DNA of 64,000 bases from Sepioteuthis lessoniana. Taxonomy: Eukaryota; Mollusca; Cephalopoda; Myopsida; Loliginidae. Each line of letters begins with the position of its first letter. Positions within the stretch are counted from its first letter, which is position 1. The position numbers were made by a program, and so were the translations under genes. The notes beneath the pieces are model-generated. The model had not been told where the DNA came from. It did no database searches and saw nothing but the letters and a program-made list of their open reading frames with translations. The stretch spans positions 121,001 to 185,000 of the forward strand of contig CAUZXS010005810.1 in assembly GCA_963585895.1 (NCBI GenBank). Reading direction: 5' to 3'. Below are positions 9,518 through 24,500 of the stretch, one piece after another.

Positions 9518-12500
9518 GTGAGCGTTTATTTTTTTTTATAAGTAATATTAAATTATACTAGAATATTATTATTATTATTTTATTATATTATTATTAGTAA
9601 TATTAGATTTTTAAAATATGTGTAGGTGATTGAAAACAAACATTGGTATTATTTAGTGCATTGTAAAATAATGGCATGATCAACTTTAACTTAAGAATTA
9701 TTAAAAAGAAAATATTACCTATTTTTAACACTTGAGGATTTTTATGGTATAATTCCCAGTAGAGTATATGTTAGTCTATGAAACAATTTTTTTGTGCAAT
9801 TTTGATTCGCATTTAAACGCTCAGGCCACGAAGAAAGTGTGTGTAGGTGGGGGCTACTGAATTTTGTTTTTATTTGTTTTTAGTTGTTCTTTTTATGAGT
9901 CAGGAAAAACTAATATTTGTAAAATTGAAAGTTGATTTTGTCATTCGAATAAACCATGCTTTTACTACTTGACCACAATGAGAAATTTAAATTCAATTTA
10001 AACAAGTTTAATTGATTATTGCTAAAATTTTACCACTGACTTATTCCACCGCAAAAAAATTAAACTTTTGAACACCTTGATTTTAAATCTAGACAAAAAA
10101 ACTGCTAATTAATTGATTTTAATAAATCTTTTGGCATTTATTCATTTAGAAATTTATGAAAAGGCTATTAAGTAAAGAAAAGTTGGTGACATTAATTTTT
10201 AAGTCAATCAGTAACTCTTACCTAATATTTAAATTTAGGAAATTTCTTGGGTATAAGAAATATTTATATTTTTGTAAAATAGATCTCAAAGGAATTGAAT
10301 GATTTTGAAACTTAACTGTGGAATACATAACTTAAATATAAAAATCATAAGAGAAAAATTTGAAAAAATATCTTTATGTTGAAAATTATATATTATTTTA
10401 TTAATCTGAAACATTGTTACCGAATAACTATTTCAATAATCAAGAAATGCAAAGCTTAATAAATCCAATGAACTGCAGATATTAAATTCTAAAAATTGTA
10501 ATGTTTTATTATGTTAAAAAAAATGTTATTAAAAAAAAATTAATTATCTTTGTTACTTTCTTGCATAAAAATCTGTGTACACAAAAAAAAAAAAAACCAT
10601 TACAACTTTGGTCACTGCTACTTCAAATGTCTTATAGGACTTTACACTCCTATAAATTATTTTGGGCGGTATGCCACTTGTTCCCTCAACAAAGATGGCG
10701 GACGCTCACATATTCAGTCTCGGGAAACCATTGGCCAGGAGGACCACGTGACATGTTTAAAACTAGGTCCGCGCGTAAATTCAAGTCCTGCGTTTTTGAG
10801 CCACCTACAAGACGCGTATTTTCTATAAATACGTCGTCTTCAAACACCCTTGTCCTCTTTGACCAAATTTCTCTGCAGCAGCAACACACTCCCTTGAGCG
10901 TGAATCAATAGGAGAGAAAAGCAACACCATGAATGGGCCTCGCAGACATTCATATACAAGGACTATGAGACGCTTTCCTGTCTCTGAGAAACTGCCCGTT
11001 TCTAACCATAAAAAAAGGACATTTTAAACTTGCAATTCTTTTTGTAGCTTAGTTGTGTTACACACACACACATATACACACACTATTATTTTGTTAGTAG
11101 AGTTAGTAATTTCTTTTATGTATCAATGTATGATTTAATTGTTGTAGAATATAAATTTGTTTTTGTTCGTCGCCTTGTTTTAAATGTTCATTTTGTCCGC
11201 GCCGTTTTACAACCATTATTTGTTTCATATCTTTTTACTCATTTGTTGCATATCTTCACTCATTTATTTCACTGGCTTCCTTCATTTACCACTTTATCCA
11301 TGTGCCTATAATATGCCTATATCAAACTAATTTTAAACTAAAACATAAATTGTCGGGGTCCATAAATAGCATAAACACATTCACTCACTCCACTCCTACA
11401 GTCTCATTAGATGATTGTAAATTTCCTCAATCATGTCAAAATTAAAGTAATTTGGTATAGCATAACCAACTATATTTAGCTTTACCCCTTTCACAAGATA
11501 ATTTTCTTAATCCTTGTTGTGTGAGCTAATTATTTCAGAAAATATGCAAAATAGTGGATATGTTCAAACGAGTCAATTAATCATTTATAAAAAAAACAAA
11601 CAAAAAAAAACATAATTTCATCAGCAATTGTCTAAATTATATGACATAATGGCAAGCAAATCACAGGAATTCCACAATAATCCTACGGCAATACATGCAG
11701 TGGAGCCTCCAAGCAACGTTTAACACTGAACTGGTCAATGAGCAACCAGTAGGAAAATGCTTTATATTGAGGTACCAAAATACAAAATTTGTCTGCAAAT
11801 AGGTTAATTATGCTAACGTATTTTTCTTTTTTTATGGCTCACTTTAACATCCTGTTGGCAGAGCTTAGATTATGCTGACTATATCCCCTTATGGGAAGTG
11901 AGAACCCCACCACCCACCCAAAAGGGGTCTTCTGCGTGTGACACTAAACTGCATCAGGTGTTGAGGTTCCAGTTCTGAAGCTCTGGGTAGTGTAGAGTAT
12001 CTTTTCTTTACTATTACTCCCAAGCCCACTTTGACCTGGAGTGGCAGTACCTATTAAGGTCCCATCTATGAATCAAATAGATTGGTTTAAAAATCATTTG
12101 TGTTAGATAATAATACTTGATGTCAAAGAAATGTGCTAGAATTTTTTTTTTTTAGAAACTACCCAAAAAATGTAAATATAAACATACAATGTGCACATCT
12201 AACTAACTTCATGACATAAAATAACCCTAGACAGGTTGACATGTCATTAAAATTAATTAATCAATCAACCACTCACTTTATGCTATTATTTTGAAAGTGA
12301 AACTAAATTTATCAAGGATATTTATATTATTTTTTTTTTTTTTTTATATGTTTACTGTTTTCTCCTTCACCATAATTTTTTCCTACGAGTAAGTAAGTGA
12401 CATGTATATCAATAGATTAGTTTGTGTGTACATGTATAATTCTTTACTTAGTATGATTCCTACTACCAAAATACTAAGTACTTTGATATCTAACATTGAA

Positions 12501-15500
12501 GTTTACAAAAACGTAGAGTGAAGATCATTTTCATTTGAACTGGACTATACTAGGTACTTCACTCTGTTATGTTTTTTTGTGTGTTAAATCTATTAGAATT
12601 CAAGACTTATTTTTTCCTTTTTCAGGAATTGAATCCAAACTTGGAAGCACCAACTACTAAAGTCCTTAACCACATTAAAACCAATTTAGTGAAAAACTCT
12701 TCAGAAAATTTAAGTATCTCAAAAGATGAAAGTAAAGCCAGGTTGCATCTTTGGATTAATTCTGATTTGGCAGGTTTTCCATTTTGTTGGCAAATGATTG
12801 GAGAACCTGCACATGAGGAAATGGTAAGTTGCTTTCAGAGATTACTAGGGTAAATTAAAATTTTTGCAATATTTTGGTAACATGAGGCACAAATGATTCA
12901 AATGCTTTTGTCAAGGTAGTTAAGGTGATGAATCTTGCTGGACTGTGAGATTCCAAGCTTGTCTGATACTCTCAAGTTTGCCTATATGATTTGGAGCATA
13001 GCTTTGAAATCCATGGCCTATCTGACTTTGCTTGATCATCAGGGTTTTGCAACCCAAGCAAAATTTCTTTAACCATCTGGTTTCTGAACTGTGATCAACT
13101 GTGCACAACAAATGGCTTTTTGTTGCTTCTGCTGTGTTGTGGCCCAGTTCTTAAATTAGACTATCTTATACATTTGTAACACTATCTTAGTGTCACAACT
13201 TGACTGGCGATATTAAATTAAATACTTAGGACTAATTGGATAATTTGTTGAAGATTAGATATAGTCTTTTGGTAAGGTAGTGGAGAAAAATATAATAATA
13301 ATGTACTCACACCTGGTAACACTGTGTGAAAGTGGGTCAAGGTGACAAGAACACCAAGATTGTTTACTGAAGGGATGAAATAGCCGATCTGGGCTTTGAT
13401 CTGGGTTTTAATTGATGGGTTAGAAAAAAACAAAATTTTATTTCATATTCTAATATCAGCCAAGTGCGAATCTACGGAAAATTACAGCTAAAAAACTGAC
13501 ACAAGCCCATTAATGATGTTAGAATATTATCAGGTGGCTCACCAATCAAAGAAAAGCAGGTTGGAGCTTTTTCCCCCTGCCCAAGACCTGCAATGCAGGG
13601 CCATAGTTTTTGATTGGCTGTCCGGTTATACACGGGCCTCGGGTTGAGGTTTCTCTACCCCCTCCCGATGATTGCATTCTGGGGCCATTGGTCCAGCATT
13701 TCTATTGGCTGGCCAATCAGAGCCATGTATTCAGGGGTCTGGACCCCCATAAAAGAAGATCCTGAAAAGGGAACAGAGAGATTAAAAGCTGGTTCCACAG
13801 ACGGAAGACTTGAAGCCCTTGCCGCCCCTCTTCGCCACCATTGCCACTTTACCCAGACTCCTCAACTTGATCATCCCTAGCAACATTAGTTTGCTCAAAA
13901 CAGACTTGTGGCTAACTGTTATTGCCAGTCAATTTATCCCCGAACTAAAAGCCCTTGTTGTTGTTGTTATTGTTGTACATGATTTTTTTTTTATTATTGT
14001 ATAATGAATAAATGTTATTTACAACTGTTAACAAGCGTCCCTGACATATTGAAGTAGTTGACCAGCTAATAGCACCAGTAAAGTTGGCTGTCTTCTGAAT
14101 CAGCTTTTCCCTAATTTTCCCGTGGGTCGAACAACGCAATATGGACACGGAAATCTGGACAAGCAGTTCCACCAGAAACTTCGACCTATAAGTGGCTTGC
14201 AGCGCAACATGCACTTATAGGACCACACATTCATCTGTGCAGCTTTCAAATCACATGTGGAGTGAAACTATGCACAGTGCATTGGTGCATTAACTTCCAC
14301 TGTAATATCAACCAAAGTGTTTATCTTTTATAGCTTGAACTGCTTTGGTCATATGATATATAAGCAAACTAGAACATACCAAGATATTGCAAAATTTTTA
14401 ACTCACCCAGATATATACACAACTAAAAGTATTTAAGAAAATTTTGTGTTAATGTCACATTTTATAAATAATGTTGGCTCTCTTATGTTTAATGATGAGT
14501 CTACTCTGCTAATGTATAAGCTGTTGTACAAAGGGTGTATTTTGCATTAAAACTTACATACCTTCTGCTTTTTTTTTCATAGAATTCTTATTTTTAGAGC
14601 ATGTACCTAATTATTGTCTGTTGTGAAAATTATTGCTGCTAAAATCCTCATTTATTGTATTTTTAGGTTTCTGAGAATATAACTATTCCTCTTTTGATGA
14701 TGGTGTCTGAACTATATCGGCGACAGAAGGAGCTAATTCAGATTATAACTGAAAAAGACAAAGAGATAGAGAACTACAAAGCTCAAGGCTGTAAACTTAC
14801 AAAAAGTGAGCACTCTTTCTTTTTTCATTATATTGGGCATACTCTTATGGATCTAGTGATAATTATCAAAGATAACACATCACTCGAAATAGTCCCAGGC
14901 CTAACTAATAAAACAACAACTTTTTGGCAAAATGCAACTTTATTCATCAACATAGTCTCCTTCTAGGGTGATACACTGATTCCAATGCTTCTCTAACAAT
15001 TCAATGCCTTATTTGTAGAACAATTTGTCATTAGCCTCAAAATACACCTCAGTTTCCAATATCACTTCTTCATCAGAGCCAAATATCTTTCTCTGGATCA
15101 TTCTTTTGAGGTCTGCAAACAGCCAGTAGTCGCTGGGGGCCAGATCTGGAGAATAGGGTGGGAGCAAAAGCAATTCAAAGTACAATTCATGTAGTTTTGC
15201 CATTGTTGCAATTAACTTGTGACACTGTGCATTGTCTTGGTGAAAGAGCACATTTTTCTTCTTCATTTGTGGCTGTTTTTTGGTGATTTCTTCCTTCAAA
15301 CACACCAATAAGACTATATAATATTCACTATTGATGGTTCTTCCTTTCTCAAGGTACTCTATGAACAAAATACCTTGTGCATCCCAAAATATGGAGACCA
15401 AAACCTTGCTTGCTGATGTTTGCATCTTTGGATGGCTTTCGCCTGCTGCCGTCAACTCAGCTGACTGCTGATTTGACTCTGGAGTGAAGTAGTGGATCCA

Positions 15501-18500
15501 TGTTTCATCCATTGTCACATATTTATGCAAAAACTTTTTTTTACATGGAAACAGTTGCAAACAATACTCTGAATCATTGACGCATTGTTGTTTTTGATCA
15601 TTTGTGAGCAAACGTGGCACCCACTTTAAACATAGCTTTCTCATTGACAAATGTTTATGCAAAATGGTGAATACACTGCCTTCTGATATCTTCAACTCCT
15701 CTGCTATTTCATGCAACTTCAATTTACGATCGGCCAAAATGAGTTTGTGAAGTTTTTTAGCATTTTTTGGGACAACTACCAAATTTTGGTAACCTGAGCG
15801 TTCAGCATGACTTGTGTCTGTACAACCACATTTAAAGTCATCATAACACCTCATAACAGTTGTTTCTGACAGAGTAGAGTTTGAATAGCACTTATCAAAC
15901 CATTGCTTTGCTTGAACAGTATTTTTTCCCATCAGTAAGCAATGCTTTATCGACACACGAAATTCAGATTTTTCTATTGCTTTGAAAATTTGCAACAGTA
16001 GCTTCACTTAAATAACTGTAATTTGTAAACTAATTATTCGATTGTGCTCAAATTTTGACATGTGCCATTTGAAGGTTGGTACTTAATAAAAATTATATGG
16101 ATTTTTTATTAGTGGTGCCATCTATGTCAGTCCTGGGACTTATTGAGTGATGTATCAATATGTCTTTGTAATGTATCTGCAGTCATTTTGTTGGATTTCT
16201 AGGTAAATTCACAGTAAATTCATTATATTGTCAATTTAATGCATCAGATTAATTGCTTTCATAATAAAGAATTCCTCTGACCTTAACCCTTGTTATTAAA
16301 TTCTTGAAAGCAATAATTAAATTTTGAATCAAACTACAAATAATTTTCCTGTGATAAATTTACCATTATATCAAATTTACTGACAATAAATTTATTGCCA
16401 ATGAATTTACCCAACACACTTTGTTGGTGTTTATTTTTTGTTGTTTGAATAGTCAAATGCTGATGTTAATTTTTATGAGAAATAGAGAAAATCAAGTCAC
16501 TGAAATTGATTGACACATGAAATTTATTGTGGGAAGAAGATTCTTATTCTGAATATTAACAGGGCTCTGTTAAAATTTAATTACTCTCATCTTTTGTCTC
16601 TGGAGTCAGCATGATATTTTAGTAGTTCAATTAAATGCTATAAAACTATTTTAATCCTCAAATTTTAACTCTAAAAGATTAGTCTAACAATATTTTTTCC
16701 ATGCATACTTAAAATAACTTGAATTAATAAAAAAATGGATTTATTGTATTTATTACTCCATCATCTACTTTCTCTCTACTTCAGCTCTTCAATTTATAGA
16801 GTGATCAATAGATGTAAGCTGTAATGTTTTCAGTTTTATTTTAGAAAACATGAACAATATTTTGCTCTCAGTGACATAGACCAGTACCATATTTTTGCCT
16901 TATTATTGTGCATAGTTTTCATTTCTGATCAAGTTCCATTTCTATCTGTTGTATTATGTCACAGCAGGTGAAAAGAATGAAATACAAAGATTTTATGCAT
17001 TTTCCTTTTTACATGTTATATATAATAATGTGAAACTGGAAACTCACCACATTTTGGGTGTTGATAACTTATCTACCAGAACTGGTATGCATACTACCAC
17101 TTTGAATTGCACTGATGTAAGGGATCCTAATGTAAAATGAATGATTACACTCCATATATGCACTAAAGCTATCTGAGAAATTGTTTGTTTTGAATATTAA
17201 CCTGTTCCAATTAATTTGCTTCTATTTAAAAAGTAGATCACCATCAGTTTTAAGGAAATTATCTTGTATCATTTTTTTTTATTTTGTATTATTCCAGAGA
17301 ATCTTACCACTGTGCCATTTGATGAAATTGTATTTGAACAAAGCATGGTTTTCTCTCAGGTATGTTTAACCTTGTGAAAATATTTATCTTTTATTGTCAA
17401 GTTTTTCCAACATAAGTGCAAAATAGAAAAAATTGACGAATTTAACAAACCCTGCCAGCTGTGCAAACTTTTGAATGGTGAAGAAAATTTGAAGCAACAA
17501 TCTACAAGTAGAGGTGGATAATAAAAAAAAAAAAAAAACCTGCTGAAAACCTAATCAAAATGTAAACTTTACACTTTTTGAAATATAAAACTGTAACAAG
17601 AGAAATGACTTACTGAGGAGTCTAAAGCGAACACAAACATGTCTCATGTGCAAAGTACTGTTAGGAAAGAAACATAGCTATTCTTGGGAATGCGATTTGC
17701 AGGACGCCTGTCTCGTCTCCAGCAAGACAGGAATTGCGCTCATGCAAATTTTGGCCCCCCTCAACTAGCATAAAAGCAGAAACCTCAGCAGTAGCTGGGA
17801 CTTTGTTGTCACCGCTCTTACTGACAGTTGAACAAATGTGGTAATGTTGCGAGAAAAGAAAGTGAGAAAGATGCATTGTGTGTCTGTGATTGCCCTCTGT
17901 GACAGTCATGAAAGGGAGTCTCAAAATCCATTTCCTACTGCAACCTTGAAGCTACATATGAAATAGAAGGAACTGCCGGCAAGCATCAGACTTTTTATTT
18001 CTTCAAACTATTTTGGCGATTATGGTGAAGGTTCGCATAAAAAGCGATATCATAAAACCATTTTCCAGTGAGGGTGATGTGGTGGGGTGGCTGAAAATAG
18101 TCAGGTTGGTGGCGAGACTTCAGAAAGTGGACTGTGTGGCTAGCTTGCTACTATTATACTTGGAGGGAGATGCACTAGCCCTTTACATAAAGATAGAGAA
18201 TATGCAGAGCAGATCACAGCCCAGCTGAAAGAGGCCTTCACTGATGACACATTCACAGCATACAGAAAACTGACCATAGTCAAGTGGGCCAGCAAACGCG
18301 TAGACGTCTTCGTGAATAAGATCTGGTTGTTGATCGGATTGGCCAGATTCGAGAGAGCTGAGATGGAAAGACTCACCAAAGTAGCCTTTGTCACTGGGTT
18401 CTCTGATACCATCTCCACTGAACCCTGACACGCACCGAATATCGAACCTGTAACTGTGGGTGATCTATTAGCAAAAGTGAGAGTGCTGATGACGACCAGG

Positions 18501-21500
18501 TACCAAAGACAGGACATGGTCGCAGCTGTGTGCTCACCTTGTAGTGGCACCACACCTCCCTCAAATAGTGACCCTATCGCCAGTATAACATGTTACAGGT
18601 GCAAACGACTGCCAGAAGCGCAGAACATACCGCTACCAATACGGGGTGATTGGACAAAGGACTCAAGACAGTTCAGGAAATAAGAGAGGGGACAAGGCAT
18701 CAGCACCAGCCTTCTCCTGAACCAAGATGTAAATACAGTACTCCCGGTGGCAAACATTTATGTTGATGGGATGCAGTGTTCTGTGCTGATTGATACCGGC
18801 TGTTCATGAACAATCGTAGACGCAGATCAGTGCTGGTCTTGGAAGAGAGCAATGATAGATGTATGTCCCATTCATGTTGAAGCATCGCAATGATCACTGT
18901 ATCCATGAAGGAATACAGCTCTGCTAAGATCAGCCTGTTGGTGGTGCGCGGCAGACTGCTGGAGTTCAACCTGCTGTTGGGGATTGATGCCATAAAAGTT
19001 TTGGGAGGCATTGCTGTTGGACCATTGGGATAAATACAGATTGGTGATGGGTGAGTAGCTAAGTGTGTGGCCATTACTATTGATGAACCCGACTTCACTG
19101 CCACTTTCAATCATCAGGGCTGAACCTGGATTGTGGCATGGAAGTAGTCAGAGGACTACACACCTAAAGGACTGCTCAATTGGGTGTCAGTCTCTGGTAA
19201 TGGTGGAGATCCGGGAGGAGTATGAGCGGGAGCTCCGCACATGGATGAGCAATAGCGGCATCCGCCTACATAGTTGACATCTATATCAATGAGGATGTCA
19301 TGCCCGCAATCTGCCTCAGATAACATCTGGCTCAGTTTGGGCTGGAATGCAAAGACCCGGAATGGTTGAAGGATGGTGCATGAGTGGTGGGACCGGTGGT
19401 TGCAATAGAACAAGGTGAATTGTGATGAAGGTGAGGAAGCAAGGTTCCTGATGCCCCCGGTGTCATCACATGACGGACAGTATTCTCTTTGTGTGGGAGG
19501 CTTGTTATGCACCTCCCAGTGTGTGGTTGGCTCCATGTGGTTTGCAGAATATTTAAGAGGAGAGCAAGTTTGGTCATGAATGGCTGGGATGACGACACGA
19601 AGGACGCTTTTCTCCTGGATATGGTGTCTGAGACCATGGACTCTGTAAAACAAGATGATCCTGCCTGCGGGGATTGATGCATGGACAGCCAGGAGCTGAA
19701 TGTGTGGGTCGATGTCAGTTCTCTGGCAATCGGAGTGGCTTTGGAGAGACATGAAACAGTGCTGGAGGATGCTTACTAGCTGCAACCAGAGAATGATACC
19801 TAACATATCAACCTCATCGAGCTGGATGTCATACTGAAAGGTGTCAGTTTAGCTCTCCAGTGGCAGAGCAAAGTGCTACACATGAAGACAGACTCTGTGT
19901 GCATGTACCACTGGGTATCCGACACTCTGACTGGGAGAGCATGAGTGTATACCAAGGCAGCGAGTGAAATGTTCATCTAGAGGCGGCTGAACATTCTCAA
20001 GGATCATATGGATGAATATCAGCTGGATGTGACGTTGGTACCAGTGACCCTAAATATAGCCAATCGACTAATGAGAGTGCCACAGCAATGGTTTGAATGC
20101 AATGAGGAGGGGCAACATACCCGGCCTACTGATTGGCACCATACACATGTCCATCCACTGGAACTGGTCACCCAGGAGTACTGTGCACTACTTCGTCAGG
20201 AGAGTCTGTCTACCTATAACAAAGGCATCCGTTTGGTCAGCTATACAGGTGTGTGAGGAATGCCAGTTAATAGACCCAGCACCAGTTCACTGGGAGAAAA
20301 GAAAAATGGAGGTAAATGGAAACTGGCAGAGACTAGGGATGGATATCATGTTCTATAGTGTCCATCAATTTTTAATGCTAACTGATTGTGGCCCATCACA
20401 CTTCTCAATTTGGAAGTAGTTGGCAAGATAGGACTCGGTGACCATGATTCACCAGCTGGAGGCAGTATTCTTCTAGTAGGGCCCACCCCAAGAGCTCCTC
20501 ATGGACGACGATTCAGCCTTCTGCAGCAGAAAATTCAAAGCTTTTTCGTGTAGGAGGGGTTGTAACTTGTGGTTTTGTTGTGCATATGCCTCAGCCAGGA
20601 ATGGTATAGCAGAGTGTTGTCACCACACAGTGAATCGAATTGCAGCCAGGATGCACTGTCTGATCCAGGAAGCCATCTATTGGCACAATGTTACACCCAA
20701 AGACAATGAATCACCCCAGACTGCGCCCACTAACAGCATCCACTGATGCAAATTAAGGGGAAAAGGTGTTGATGCCCCAACAACGTCTCCAGATTCCAGG
20801 TATGGCTTTTACTGAATTGGAGATCATGTATGGGTCAAGGCACCACAGAGTCGGTGTACCACAAAGTTCGACCGGGGTCAGGTGACAAAAATAATCAGCC
20901 TGCAGTCATTCCTGGTGGACAGAATACCCCGCCACATGAAAGATTTGCTTCCGCACCTCAGTCTGAGGAACACTTCTATGATACATCTGAGAGCAGAGCA
21001 GAGAGTCTGCTGCTTGACAAGGAAAGTCCAGAGTCTGATGATCCACCTAAAGAGAGGCCAAAGCAGAGCTCCTCTCCTTGCCTTTGCAAAGAAGCACTTG
21101 TTGAAATGACCACCACCAGGCAGCCACTTTTGTGATCATGAGATCGGTGGCAGGGGTGTAATGAGAAATGACTCACCACGGAGTCCAAAGTGAACACAAA
21201 CATGTCTCACGTGCAAACTACTGTTAGGAAAGAAACAGGGCCATTCTTGGAAGCACGATTTGTAGGATGTCTGTCTCGTCTCCAGTGAGACAAGAGTTGC
21301 ATCCAAGCAAATTTTGGCTAGCCTGAGCTAGCATAAAAGCAGAAACATCAGCAGTAGCTGGGACTTTGTGGTCACCATTCTTGCTGACAGTTGGACGAGT
21401 ATGGTGATGTGGCAAGCAAGAAAAGAAATTGAGAGAGATGCAATGTGTGTCTGTGATTGCTTTCTGTGACAGTCGTGAAAGGGAGTCCTGAAATCCATTT

Positions 21501-24500
21501 CCTACTGCAATCTTGAAGTTACATATGAGATAGAAGGAACTGCTGGTGAGCATCAGCCTTTTTTCTACAAAAACATATCTGCATAAAAAGCTGAACACCT
21601 CAAAAAAGTTATCAGAAACAAGGAGTTATCTCTAGCTACATTAGCAGAAATAAAAACAAGCCTAAGCAAGCAAGGGATCACAGACTAGAAAAGGATAACT
21701 ATTAGAAGGGGTAGTGAAGAAATACAAACGTGTAGAAGGTGTAGATACAAAAACCCAGACCACAACCATCCCATATTTTCAAGAACTTATAATACATACA
21801 AATGAAAGAGGGAAATTATGGAGTTAAAGTATAAAAGATATATAATATTCTAGAAGCAAGGAAAATACTGAAATCCTATATGAAAGGTAACAGGTATGCC
21901 AATGTAGCACGGTGATTCCAATCAACAATAAAAAAAACAATCAATTAGGGCTTAACAATTGGCCCAAGCTTTCAAGAACAGCTAAAGCAAATACCCTCAG
22001 CTGAAATCTGTAAAACACAAACACAAAGAACCTGCAACAAACAGCCAATGCCACAACTAAAAATATCTACAGAAACTTCCAAGTACCATTAAGGCAATAT
22101 TGCACAGATCACCAATCTGCCCACTAATTCCCAAAAGAGATAACTGGGAAAACCCATACTGCAAATTTAAAACCAAAGTAAACAATGGAAAACCAAGACG
22201 TTTTCTTACTACCCCAGCCAAACTCGAATCTTCTCTTCTATCCAACATGAATCAAACCCAACTAACCACTAAACAAAAATTACTGAAACTATCAAATCCC
22301 TCAACATCAAGAATAAAATAATCAAAAAAATTATTAAACAAGACCATACAAGTAAAAAAACAACAATGCAATTCCCATGGATCAACTCATCATCATGTCG
22401 TGCCATCAAAACCCTAAACATATCCTGTAGTGTTAAAAGTATAGATATTGAAACTGACAGCATAATTGCAAACCTCAATTTAGCAGGTGTATATAAAAAA
22501 ATTATTAGATACATTTATGAAACAAGACCATCTTCAAAACCTACTCTTGTGAAGCAAAATTTGTCTATTAACCTTTGTCTTGTGCATTCACAATTTGTTT
22601 AAGAATAAAAATATTTACCAACAAACTATTTGCTTACACATTGTGTGTGTGTGTGTGTGTAAGACAAGATTTGGCATCAAATAATATACCAGGGTTAATA
22701 GGCCATTAAACACCAACCAACAATCCATTTATTCAAATTCCCATTTTCCTCCCACCACTATATCATTGCAACCATTTACTGATTAGTGGCCATTTTGTTC
22801 TTCCTTATAGTGAATCTTGGTAAAAATAGATGAATAATGTTTTGGAATTGCAGTTACCAAAAACCATATTTTGATATAAACTTGCAGGTTTAAAAAATCT
22901 TTATTTACTTAACATGTTAGAATTTGTTTTTGTGTACTTTTTTTTATTTTCTTCAACTCTTATGTAATATTTAATAACCCATTGTAAATTTACAGACTAC
23001 AAAAATGGTTTAGTAATTTCACACTTATAAAATCATAGATTTTTATATAAATAACTTTTAATGGTAATAGTTTGAATTTGAAATGCCCTTTTGAGTAATT
23101 CTATTATAAAGTGGAAACTGATGTAAATGTGCAAATACATTTTCAAATCAGTTAGGATTATATTTTTATCTAAAGTATAATATAGTTCCACATCTGCATC
23201 TTCAGATAGAAAAAGAAAATATCAACAAAAAAACTGGGGAAATGAATTTTTTTTTTTGAGTCCTTTAATATGAGGGTGGATTGAAAAGTTCATTGGTTGA
23301 TGTCATTTGGTCACATTTCATAAGAGTATCTTGGTCAGCCTGTGAACTTTTCAGCTAACCTTAGTAGCCATTTCATAAAAAGTAAGTGAAAATGTTTTAT
23401 CACATGTTAGCCATGTGTACAACCTGTATTAAATTTATCCTTAGAATTTTTTCAGCCCAAATTGTGCAAATGTCCTCAGGTACAATTGAATTTGAAAGAC
23501 GGCTATTTTAAAAAGATGCTTTGCTGATTTGTAACATAAGCAGCGAGTTGTGTCCAATAAATTAATCATGAAGATAAATTCATCACAGGTAAATTATTCA
23601 TGGTTCAATTCAGATTTTAATCATAGCTGTTAAGAATTTAATGAGAAGAGTTTTTGAGTTAAGGTTTTGGTTAGAGAAATCCTATTAGAGCAATCAATCT
23701 AATATGATGAATTTACCCATAATAAATTTACCTCAAATCACCGAGATGAATTTTATTCTTTGGAATAAGAATTCAGTAATTTTTTCTGATCAGATAGAAA
23801 AAATAAATCAGTTGTTTTTTTGGTGGTGGTGGGGGGCGTAAACTTATCTTTCTAATGATGGCATCAAATCTTAAGGCATATGGTTCATTTTGTTCTACAT
23901 TGAAATACTTGGAATTTAATGTTTAACTTCTTGGTATAAGCCAAAAGCATCTTTGTCTGACTAAATTTATGTTGCATTCTGGGTAAAATGGATCTTCTAA
24001 TTACTCTAAAAAAGCCTGATTCATGTGGAAACTTTTAATACAGTGATTCTTGCAAGTACCAATTCCAGATTTAATGCTCAACTGGATTGAGTAATCTTTA
24101 TTGATTCTTGACTTGATACCAACCAATTTGTGAGCTAACTGGAACTAAAACCATTTTTTAACAAGTTTATTCTAATTTCAATGCTCTTATAGTTTAAAAA
24201 AATTCAAATCTAAAAAATTGCTTGAGAAATATTTGGTGAAATCCTGTTTTGTTTGGTGCTGGTAATTTGTTCTTTGTTTTTCTTCCTTCATCTAACCTAC
24301 AATTAAAGATTTCTCATTAAAAATATCTGTAATATCTCAATTAGTTTGACATTTTTGATATAAAACTGTCCTATATTTATTATTATTTGTCGAAATTTAT
24401 AAGTATTTTATGTATGAAGAAGTTGTTATTTTTATGATTTTTCATTTATTTTAGGAATTTGAAGACAATGTAAAACTTTTGGGTACAACAGCATTTGAAA

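Larger units (their letters stand above)
9518..12625 (+). other. NHEJ1 intron 1
   Basis: AT-rich intron containing the family L solo LTR (10633-11399) and a minus-strand copy of repeat R (11870-12085). A 3'-end motif shared with SINEs (ataaaataaccctagacaggttgacatgtcattaaa, spread over about 12217-12257) is also present. No other gene content seen. Confidence 0.8.
17592..21569 (+). mobile_element. Ty3/gypsy retrotransposon with both LTRs and target duplication
   Basis: A 3,978-bp element flanked by AAAAC (17587-17591 and 21570-21574). Two ~413-bp LTRs (17592-18005 and 21157-21569), each starting TGTAA and ending near TTCTACA or a variant. A polypurine tract (gtggcagggg) lies right before the 3' LTR. 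The interior keeps gag, protease, RNase H and integrase pieces in gypsy order, but the RT core is largely missing and stops are frequent. The LTRs differ at many positions, so the insertion is old. Confidence 0.92.

Noticed and set aside
10501-10911. 136-codon open frame
   Set aside because: It lies across the start of the family L LTR; the same sequence in other copies does not keep the frame.
18140-18553. 137-codon minus-strand frame
   Set aside because: It is antisense to the gypsy gag region and has no domain.
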